Source: Acholeplasmatales bacterium (lineage in GTDB: Bacteria; Bacillota_I; Bacilli_A; Acholeplasmatales; Anaeroplasmataceae). Taken from it: DNA of 5,217 bases. How positions within the stretch are numbered: the stretch's first letter is position 1; each line of letters opens with the position of its first letter. The translations under genes were made by a program, and so were the position numbers. Positions 1 to 4,624 of the stretch are shown here, piece by piece. The notes beneath the pieces are model-generated. The model ran no database searches, was not told the origin of the DNA, and was given only the letters and a program-made list of their open reading frames with translations. Location of the stretch: positions 1 through 5,217 of the forward strand of contig JAFPIE010000250.1 in the NCBI GenBank assembly GCA_017388605.1, in the 5' to 3' direction.

Positions 1-1
1 A

Positions 2-40
2 TATACTGTGGATGGGAATAGCATAAAAGTCATTAAATAA
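2..40 (+). CDS. Possible 3' end of an upstream protein gene (partial)
   Basis: The frame beginning at base 2 is open from the window edge to a TAA at 38-40 and would encode the C-terminal residues YTVDGNSIKVIK. The other two + frames stop earlier (TAG at 19-21, TAA at 22-24). The residue pattern, alternating polar and beta-branched, would suit the last strand of a beta-rich extracellular domain, but 12 residues are too few to name a family. A weak hairpin with a T-run follows at 52-76, which fits the end of a + strand gene. Without the sequence to the left this remains a guess. Confidence 0.3.
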   Translation, partial: YTVDGNSIKVIK

Positions 41-51
41 TTTGTAAAATA

Positions 52-76
52 TTTCTCATTATAATGGGAAGTTTTT
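52..76 (+). terminator. Weak terminator-like hairpin
   Basis: TTCTCA (53-58) can pair with TGGGAA (65-70), including one G-T pair, around a 6-nt loop, and GTTTTT follows at 71-76. It is a short, AT-rich stem, so the support is modest. It lies just after the putative upstream stop codon at 38-40, where a terminator would be expected. Confidence 0.3.
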
Positions 77-332
77 AAAAGTTACAACCTTTATCAGCGG
101 AAATTACTTTTGTAATTAAGTCTTTTTAATATGAATAAAACAAATGAATTATATACTTTAAATAAAATAGCAAATCATGATATACTAAAAATGTAAAGTA
201 TCGATGTAATTAATAAAGCTGAATACAAAGTAGTTCCTTTATTACAATAAGAAAATCAAATTCAATTGCAGTTCTTTTATTTTGTTATGCTGGATGTTTT
301 AAATAATATTATAGGAAAGGTTGGTGTGTAAA
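77..332. other. AT-rich gene-free leader before the lipoprotein gene
   Basis: No supported gene lies here. The region contains a perfect 6-bp inverted repeat with a TTTT loop (AATTAC 102-107, GTAATT 112-117), followed a few bases later by TCTTTTT (121-127), and a candidate promoter at 157-186. A 21-codon reading frame from ATG 131 to TAA 194-196 has no ribosome site before it. AGGAAAGG at 313-320 is the ribosome site of the lipoprotein gene. No known riboswitch or T-box pattern is apparent. Confidence 0.5.
157..186 (+). promoter_or_regulatory. Candidate sigma-A promoter for the lipoprotein gene
   Basis: TTTAAA (157-162, four of six matches to TTGACA) is followed after 18 nt by TATACT (181-186), which has an upstream TGA (178-180), forming an extended -10. 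Transcription would start near 193, leaving a leader of about 140 nt before the ATG at 333. The region is very AT-rich, so chance matches are likely, and no closer promoter that leaves the ribosome site intact was seen. Confidence 0.35.
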
Positions 333-2801
333 ATGAAAAGAATTCGATTTGTAGCAGTTTCATTTGTAATGCTTTTATGTGCCTTTTTTGGCCTTGCTTC
401 TTGCGGTGGTAATGATAAAGATAAAGTACCATCATCAAACTATGAAAAGGTTCAGTTTGCTTTTAACGGGGTTGAAAAGAGTTTCAATGAATCTAATTTA
501 GGAAAAAAATCAAATTCCAAGAAAAATAGCGAAGCTATACAATTAACTTCATACGATATTTCTAAGGCTTTATCTACAATTGATGGAGTTTATGAAAGTG
601 GAGATTCACAAGGTGATGTAATTGATGATTTAGAATACACTCAACCACCTATGATTCAATTCCAATGTCTAAAGGCTGTATTAGATAAAGTGGGTAATGA
701 TTATCAATTTGGCACTAAATATTACGATGATATCACAGGAGAAGTATATATGGATATGACTTCTGGGAAAAAGATAGATTCTTCTAATATAGATTCAAAA
801 AATTATAAATATGCTTATACATTTAGGCTTTCCATAGATATAAGCATTGATAATAATGATTTGATTCAAGCGGATGTTTCCTTTGGTATTCATCTAGAAA
901 AAGGAAATGAAGAATACAATACATTATGGTATGTAAATATGAAATTGGATTATGATATGAAAAATACAACTCCTAATTACATATTAACGATGCGTACTTC
1001 AAATGATGAGCATGAGCTTTCCTATATGGAAGGATACACATATGAATATGACTATGTGGAAGTAAAGGATAATAGAATTCTTGAATGGCGTAAATTTTGC
1101 TTAGAAACAAATCAAAATTTAGTTAAAGATAATAATTCTATTAATTCTTATATAAGTGATCCAGAGTTTTCATATAAAATTGGTGCTCACAAGTGGTATA
1201 AGAATAATAATTTAAGAAAAGTTACCCAAATGACAGAGTCTAAAAAGCTTAATCTTTTTAGCGCATATTATTTGGATTTAGGTTTGAATTCTACAGACAT
1301 TGATTCAACCATTTTTATGAACAAAAATGCTTTAAAAACAGGGACAATAACTACAGTCTATAATGAATTCTCTTCTATATTTAAAGGAGATGTTATATAC
1401 AATTTATTGTCGGGTGGAGAAAATGAGAATCATGATGGTGGAAATACAGATCCAGCCTTAATTGGAATTGTTGTTCGTAATGGAAATGAAAAGAATGCAG
1501 AGAAATTTGAAAATATTACATTAATTGGTGACCCTACATTATCTGATTCCTTAGATGAAGCATGTAGTCCAACTTATTGGTCTGGTGGAGCATGTCCTAT
1601 TATTTATTTAGTATATAATGATAACGGAAGAGAAGAAAAAGTAAATTATGAAGAATTAGGAAGCCTTGAATATAAATTAGAAATAGGAAATCAAGCTTCT
1701 ATTTCATTGAATCAAAAAATATCTGACGTATTATTGACACTTGGGGATTCTATAAAGAATGCCAATAGTTTTGATTTGATTATTTCTTATCCAAATTCAA
1801 ATATTTCTGTAAGAATTCCATGTTCTATTGGGGATGAAATAAAAGCATTATTACAAAATTCTAGTGCGAAAGATGAAGTATTCGAATTAGGCTTTCCTCT
1901 AGTTCAATCGAATTCTGCAGAATATAGTAAATCCAATGATTTATATATCATTACAGGCATGTCAAATAGTGAGGCTTGGGGATATAGAGATACTCTAGAA
2001 AATGCTGGATTTAAAGAAGTAAATTCAGGAAATGTATATGCTAAAATTGTTAATGATAATAAATTATTACAAGCAGAAATAAAACAATCTAAAGAAGCTA
2101 CCATTCAGTTAAAGGTTAGAAATGATTTATCTTCAACTTGGAATCAAGAATTAGTGGATTCAATTTTAAATAATAAATTAATTAATATAACTGGTCCTTC
2201 TGGCAATCAAATATTATTTGATTATATTACAACAGGTCAAGAAAGAAGAATAATTGTTTATGGACTAACGGATACCGAAAAAGAAGCCTATTTTGAATCT
2301 TTAGATAGTGATAATCAATTTACAACAACTGGGTTAAATTCTAGTGGAAGAGTTCTTAGAATAATGGATACAGCCAATAATAAATTCTATGAGGTTCCTA
2401 TAATTGATAATTATAATAATTTAGAGATTTATTTATCTGCATCTGTTTCTAACTTTTTAATGTTTAAATATAAAATCAATGATGGAGAAATAAAAACATT
2501 TGTACCTACATACTCTAAAGATGAAAGAAATATTAGCTATAATTCGGAAATTCTTTATCTTAATTCCGAAGATGTAATTACCTTCTATGGTACAGAGGAT
2601 ATGCCAATAAGATTAGTTGAAGTCAGTGGTGGTGGAGCAGGCGATTTCTTACCACATGGGGAAATAGAGTTAATGATGGCTCCATTTACAGCTAGTGGAT
2701 ATTATATAATTAATTATTCCCAAGAGAATTATTCCTTCGATGAAAGGGATATGTTATGGGTTCAGTTCTTTAATGCACCAGACCCAAATAATCCAAAGTA
2801 A
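333..2801 (+). CDS. Large secreted lipoprotein of unknown function
   Basis: The 822-residue product begins with a typical lipoprotein signal peptide: basic MKRIR, a hydrophobic core rich in V, F and L, then the lipobox L-A-S-C with the lipidated cysteine at residue 24, followed by GGNDKDK. It should be diacylated and anchored on the outer face of the membrane, leaving about 799 exposed residues. The ATG at 333 is preferred because AGGAAAGG (313-320) lies 12 nt upstream; the in-frame TTG at 321 abuts that site and GTG at 324 is only 3 nt from it. The body is rich in N, S, D, Y and beta-strand-like stretches, with no enzyme motif I recognise. Two similar units occur near residues 538-585 and 639-690, each opening with I-I-x-x-G and a Ser/Thr-rich E turn. 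A glycine-rich SGGGAG lies near the C-terminus. It appears to be a single-gene unit, with a terminator just downstream. It may be a surface adhesin, substrate-binding or structural lipoprotein; the sequence does not decide. Confidence 0.85.
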   Translation: MKRIRFVAVSFVMLLCAFFGLASCGGNDKDKVPSSNYEKVQFAFNGVEKSFNESNLGKKSNSKKNSEAIQLTSYDISKALSTIDGVYESGDSQGDVIDDLEYTQPPMIQFQCLKAVLDKVGNDYQFGTKYYDDITGEVYMDMTSGKKIDSSNIDSKNYKYAYTFRLSIDISIDNNDLIQADVSFGIHLEKGNEEYNTLWYVNMKLDYDMKNTTPNYILTMRTSNDEHELSYMEGYTYEYDYVEVKDNRILEWRKFCLETNQNLVKDNNSINSYISDPEFSYKIGAHKWYKNNNLRKVTQMTESKKLNLFSAYYLDLGLNSTDIDSTIFMNKNALKTGTITTVYNEFSSIFKGDVIYNLLSGGENENHDGGNTDPALIGIVVRNGNEKNAEKFENITLIGDPTLSDSLDEACSPTYWSGGACPIIYLVYNDNGREEKVNYEELGSLEYKLEIGNQASISLNQKISDVLLTLGDSIKNANSFDLIISYPNSNISVRIPCSIGDEIKALLQNSSAKDEVFELGFPLVQSNSAEYSKSNDLYIITGMSNSEAWGYRDTLENAGFKEVNSGNVYAKIVNDNKLLQAEIKQSKEATIQLKVRNDLSSTWNQELVDSILNNKLINITGPSGNQILFDYITTGQERRIIVYGLTDTEKEAYFESLDSDNQFTTTGLNSSGRVLRIMDTANNKFYEVPIIDNYNNLEIYLSASVSNFLMFKYKINDGEIKTFVPTYSKDERNISYNSEILYLNSEDVITFYGTEDMPIRLVEVSGGGAGDFLPHGEIELMMAPFTASGYYIINYSQENYSFDERDMLWVQFFNAPDPNNPK

Positions 2802-2816
2802 GAATAAGTAATAGAA

Positions 2817-2850
2817 GAAAAGTAGGATATCTAGATATCCTCTTTTCATT
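2817..2850 (+). terminator. Rho-independent terminator of the lipoprotein gene
   Basis: A perfect 18-bp palindrome AGGATATCTAGATATCCT (2824-2841) is extended by GAAAAG (2817-2822) pairing with CTTTTC (2842-2847), leaving T2823 bulged. The T-rich 3' arm is followed by ATTT. It starts 16 nt after the lipoprotein stop codon. The stem is AT-rich and the T-run is interrupted by C2847, so termination may be partial. Confidence 0.65.
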
Positions 2851-2871
2851 TAAAGTTCAAAATTATATAAT
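2843..2871 (+). promoter_or_regulatory. Candidate promoter of the acetyltransferase remnant
   Basis: TTTTCA (2843-2848, four of six matches to the -35 consensus) lies 17 nt before a perfect TATAAT (2866-2871). The expected start near 2878 would put the ribosome site at the extreme 5' end of the message, which is tight. It also overlaps the tail of the preceding terminator. The alternative is read-through from the lipoprotein gene. Confidence 0.35.
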
Positions 2872-2877
2872 ACAAAC

Positions 2878-2884
2878 AAGGAGG
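2878..2884 (+). promoter_or_regulatory. Strong ribosome binding site of the broken gene
   Basis: AAGGAGG is a full-length Shine-Dalgarno match, 9 nt before the ATG at 2894. It fixes the start of the remnant reading frame and shows that translation of its first 26 codons could still begin. Confidence 0.75.
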
Positions 2885-2893
2885 ATTATAAAA

Positions 2894-3254
2894 ATGGATT
2901 ATTTTATAAGAATAAATGTTTATGTTAAACAAGATGATGTTATTTATTTAAAAAACATCAATGTTGAAGAGTAAGAGGACAAGGTTATAAAAATTTGTTG
3001 ATAAGAAGACTAAGTCAGAAACTACAAAAGCAACTATACGTATTATTCCTTGCATTGCTGCAAATAATACTATGGACATTGTATTTAGTGATTTTGATGA
3101 AGATGATGATTATGATTATGATGAAGAGGATTCAGATGAATTCTTTTCTTGGATAGAGGATGATAAATTAAACTTTTTCTTTAAATCACTTTTACCAATT
3201 GAAATTGATGGCTTAGCTATTATAGAAAGTGTAGAAGCCATGCATCTTGCTTAG
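2894..3254 (+). pseudogene. GNAT-family N-acetyltransferase remnant, twice frameshifted
   Basis: From ATG 2894 the first frame gives MDYFIRINVYVKQ and then DDVIYLKNINVEE before a TAA at 2972-2974. One base missing near 2973 would turn GAG TA- AGA into E-Y-R and continue as RGQGYKNLLIRRL in the next frame. That string matches GNAT motif A, the R/Q-x-x-G-x-G/A acetyl-CoA pyrophosphate loop and following helix, and is preceded as expected by two beta strands. Near 3013-3036 the sense moves one frame again, to a stretch open from 2991 containing ATIRIIPCIAANN, a strongly acidic tract (3096-3140) and NFFFKSL, before TAG at 3252-3254. Two restored bases would give about 120 residues, shorter than the usual 140-170, with the N-terminal strand and helices missing. 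I infer a decaying acetyltransferase of unknown substrate. Sequencing or assembly errors, or two unrelated tiny reading frames, are the alternatives. The 60-codon frame from ATG 3072 has no ribosome site and is treated as part of this gene. Confidence 0.5.
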
Positions 3255-3284
3255 GTTTATATAAATTAATATAAGCTATTTATT

Positions 3285-3319
3285 GGAGCATTTAAAATAA
3301 TGCTCCTTTTTTTATTTTT
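3285..3319 (+). terminator. Rho-independent terminator after the GNAT remnant
   Basis: GGAGCATT (3285-3292) pairs perfectly with AATGCTCC (3299-3306) around a 6-nt loop and is followed by seven T (3307-3313), then A and five more T. It is a textbook intrinsic terminator 30 nt after the stop at 3252-3254, and it separates the remnant from the tdk operon. Confidence 0.88.
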
Positions 3320-3347
3320 ATAGCCTTTAAATAACATGTTTTACGAT

Positions 3348-3371
3348 AACCACACATAGTGTGGTTTTGTT
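3348..3371 (+). repeat. Perfect 8-bp inverted repeat just upstream of the tdk promoter
   Basis: AACCACAC (3348-3355) and GTGTGGTT (3359-3366) are exact inverted copies around ATA and are followed by TTGTT. The right arm ends 3 nt before the -35 hexamer at 3370. It could be a second, weaker terminator insulating tdk from upstream transcription, or a dyad operator next to the promoter. The 3-nt loop and interrupted T-run make both readings uncertain. Confidence 0.5.
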
Positions 3372-3398
3372 GAAATCAATGTTATTATATGCTATAAT
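3370..3398 (+). promoter_or_regulatory. Strong sigma-A promoter of the tdk-tadA operon
   Basis: TTGAAA (3370-3375) is followed after exactly 17 nt by a perfect TATAAT (3393-3398) preceded by TGC (3390-3392), making an extended -10. Initiation is expected near 3405, giving a leader of about 22 nt that holds little more than the ribosome site. Confidence 0.85.
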
Positions 3399-3416
3399 TG
3401 ATTGAATTTTAAACGT

Positions 3417-3420
3417 GAGG
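3417..3420 (+). promoter_or_regulatory. Ribosome binding site setting the tdk start
   Basis: GAGG ends 6 nt before ATG 3427. An in-frame GTG at 3415 overlaps this site and would add four residues absent from the family core, so the ATG is chosen. Confidence 0.7.
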
Positions 3421-3426
3421 TATTAT

Positions 3427-4017
3427 ATGAATTATTATGAAGGTAAAAAAGGCTGGATTGAGGCTATTGTTGGTCCTATGTTTGCAGGAAAGACAGAGGA
3501 ATTGATTAGAAGATGTAGAAGAATGGATTATGCACATAAGAATTATATGGTATTTAAGCCTGTAATTGATAATCGTTATTCCTTCACAGACGTTGTAAGC
3601 CATAATAAAAAATCCGTTCATGCTCATGCAATAAGAAACGGAAGTGAATTACGTGCTTTATTAAAGCCTGAAACACAGGCGATTGTAATTGATGAGGTTC
3701 AATTCTTTGATGATGCCTTTTTTAAGGATATATATGATCTTGCCAATTTGGGATATAGAGTAATATGTGGTGGACTTGATACAGATTTTAGAGGAGAGCC
3801 CTTTGGTATTATTGGTTCTATTTTAGCTGTTGCTGAGGATGTAATGAAGATTACAGCAATTTGTGTATGCTGTGGAGAAGAAGCAACAAAGACACAAAGA
3901 ATTATTAATGGAAGACCTGCATATTATGATGATCCTATTATTTTAGTTGGGGAAAAGGAATCCTACGAAGCAAGATGCAGATGCTGTCATGAGGTATTAT
4001 ATCGTGATAAAAAATGA
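3427..4017 (+). CDS. tdk: Thymidine kinase, type II (TK1-like)
   Basis: This cytoplasmic salvage enzyme phosphorylates thymidine to dTMP with ATP. The 196-residue product has the family's usual length and all its landmarks. They are the P-loop GPMFAGKT (residues 16-23), the Walker B strand with catalytic glutamate in VIDEVQFF (E90), the GGLDTDFRGEPF segment (115-126), a zinc site from C146/C149 (CVCCG) and C184/C187 (CRCCH), and the lasso-loop region with VGEKESYEARC (174-184) that holds the nucleoside. The P-loop has Ala where Ser is common in the family. The start is ATG 3427 with GAGG 6 nt upstream. A strong extended -10 promoter lies directly upstream, and the gene overlaps tadA by 14 nt, so the two are probably translated from one message. 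The TGA stop at 4015-4017 indicates the standard bacterial code. In many Firmicutes tdk sits beside rpmE and prfA; here it does not. Confidence 0.96.
   Translation: MNYYEGKKGWIEAIVGPMFAGKTEELIRRCRRMDYAHKNYMVFKPVIDNRYSFTDVVSHNKKSVHAHAIRNGSELRALLKPETQAIVIDEVQFFDDAFFKDIYDLANLGYRVICGGLDTDFRGEPFGIIGSILAVAEDVMKITAICVCCGEEATKTQRIINGRPAYYDDPIILVGEKESYEARCRCCHEVLYRDKK
3991..3994 (+). promoter_or_regulatory. Ribosome binding site of tadA inside the tdk coding sequence
   Basis: GAGG lies 9 nt before the GTG at 4004 and inside the last codons of tdk. It supports the GTG start over the ATG at 3989, which lies upstream of and overlapping the GAGG, and over the ATG at 4028, which has no purine-rich site at the right distance. 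Confidence 0.6.
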
Positions 4018-4474
4018 TGAATATTATATGAAGCTTGCACTTAAGGAAGCCAAAAAGGCATATGAAATTGATGAGGTACCTATTGGCTGTGTTATTGTAT
4101 ATAAGGATAAGGTTATCGCAAGAGCTCATAACGAAAGAGAAAAAAAGAAATCCTCTTTAGCTCATGCAGAGATTCTAGCAATTTCTAAGGCTTGTAAAAA
4201 GCTTGAATCCTGGAGGCTTGAGGATTGTACCTTATATATTACACTTGAGCCATGTGTCATGTGTAGTGGTGCTATAATTCAATCTAGAATTCCTAAGGTC
4301 ATTTATGGTGCATATGATTATAGGTTTGGTGCACATAAGTCCATTACAAATTTGTTTGATGTAAAATTTAATCATATGGTCGATATAAGAGGCGGTTTAA
4401 TGGAAGAGGAATGTAAGAATCTAATCACTTCATTCTTTAAGGAACTACGTGAGAAAAAATCTTGCAATTCTTAA
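4004..4474 (+). CDS. tadA: tRNA-specific adenosine deaminase (wobble A34 to I34)
   Basis: TadA deaminates adenosine 34 of tRNA-Arg(ACG) to inosine, allowing one tRNA to read CGU, CGC and CGA. The 156-residue product carries the complete zinc-dependent deaminase signature: EVPIGCVIV (24-32), substrate-contacting N43, HAEI with zinc ligand H54 and proton-shuttling E56, and TLEPCVMCSGA with zinc ligands C84 and C87. SRIPKVIYGAYDYRFGAH (94-111) and a C-terminal helix (EEECKNLITSFFKELR) complete the fold. TLEPCVMC and the SRI..V.YGA pattern favour tRNA deaminase over cytidine or guanine deaminases of the superfamily. GTG 4004 is chosen because it gives the usual NDEYYMKLAL amino end and has GAGG 9 nt upstream; ATG 4028 is the main alternative. 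It overlaps tdk by 14 nt, suggesting translational coupling. Its last codons contain the -35 box of the SRP RNA promoter. The tadA-SRP RNA order matches that in Bacillus subtilis. Confidence 0.95.
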   Translation: MIKNDEYYMKLALKEAKKAYEIDEVPIGCVIVYKDKVIARAHNEREKKKSSLAHAEILAISKACKKLESWRLEDCTLYITLEPCVMCSGAIIQSRIPKVIYGAYDYRFGAHKSITNLFDVKFNHMVDIRGGLMEEECKNLITSFFKELREKKSCNS

Positions 4475-4490
4475 AGCATTATGCTAGAAT
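4462..4490 (+). promoter_or_regulatory. Promoter of the SRP RNA gene, overlapping the tadA end
   Basis: TTGCAA (4462-4467) lies within the last tadA codons. After exactly 17 nt comes TAGAAT (4485-4490), preceded by TGC (4482-4484) as an extended -10. The predicted start near 4497 coincides with the first bases of the SRP RNA closing helix, which supports both calls. The spacing and TGC extension match the tdk promoter. Confidence 0.8.
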
Positions 4491-4495
4491 TATAA

Positions 4496-4586
4496 GCGTC
4501 CTTAACCAAGCATTTAAGGTGAACCAGGTCAGGATCGGAAGGTAGCAGCCTTAAGCTGGCGATGTTGTGGTTAAGGCGCTTTTTTT
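4496..4586 (+). ncRNA. ffs: Signal recognition particle RNA, small bacterial (4.5S) type
   Basis: This RNA binds Ffh and targets nascent membrane and secreted proteins to the translocon through FtsY. The conserved apical domain is present: AACCAGGTCAGGATCGGAAG begins at 4522, with the GGAA tetraloop at 4537-4540, and GGTAGCAGCC (4541-4550) forms the opposite strand with the Ffh-binding asymmetric loop. TTAAGG (4514-4519) can pair with CCTTAA (4549-4554). The ends form a long closing helix: GCG (4496-4498) with CGC (4577-4579) and CCTTAACCA (4500-4508) with TGGTTAAGG (4568-4576), leaving T4499 bulged. The helix runs into seven T (4580-4586), so it doubles as the intrinsic terminator. At about 90 nt it lacks the Alu domain found in the longer Bacillus and Clostridium RNAs. 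The exact 3' end of the mature RNA cannot be read from sequence. Confidence 0.95.
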
Positions 4587-4590
4587 ATAT

Positions 4591-4624
4591 AAAAAAATCC
4601 CGAATTTTTCGGGATTATTTTTTT
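4591..4624. terminator. Bidirectional terminator between ffs and the aminopeptidase gene
   Basis: AATCCCGAA (4596-4604) pairs perfectly with TTCGGGATT (4608-4616) around TTT. On the + strand it is followed by A and seven T (4618-4624); on the minus strand the seven A at 4591-4597 read as a T-run. It therefore serves both convergent units. The minus-strand stop codon (4623-4625) lies within the right-hand T-run, so the hairpin begins only 6 nt past it. Confidence 0.88.

Noticed and set aside
321..332. Alternative TTG or GTG start giving the lipoprotein four extra residues
   Set aside because: TTG 321 touches the AGGAAAGG ribosome site and GTG 324 is 3 nt from it, too close for initiation. ATG 333 gives a standard signal peptide.
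1904..2104. Minus-strand 66-codon reading frame
   Set aside because: It lies wholly inside the lipoprotein gene, and I see neither a ribosome site nor a recognisable family.
2972..3040. Programmed ribosomal frameshift in the GNAT-like gene
   Set aside because: No slippery heptamer with a downstream structure is evident at either shift, and two separate shifts would be needed. Mutation or sequencing error is simpler.
3072..3254. Independent 60-codon acidic protein
   Set aside because: No ribosome site precedes ATG 3072, and the same frame stays open and protein-like back to 2991, continuing the GNAT-like remnant.
3409..3627. Minus-strand 72-codon reading frame
   Set aside because: It is antisense to the start of tdk, a clearly conserved gene, and has low-complexity hydrophobic content typical of a shadow frame.
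4015..4047. UGA read as tryptophan (genetic code 4), extending tdk
   Set aside because: tdk ends naturally after its second zinc pair, all tryptophans in the read genes are TGG, and the extension would add only a short tail to the next TAA.
3938..4129. Minus-strand 63-codon reading frame
   Set aside because: It is antisense to the tdk-tadA junction and shows no domain or initiation signal.
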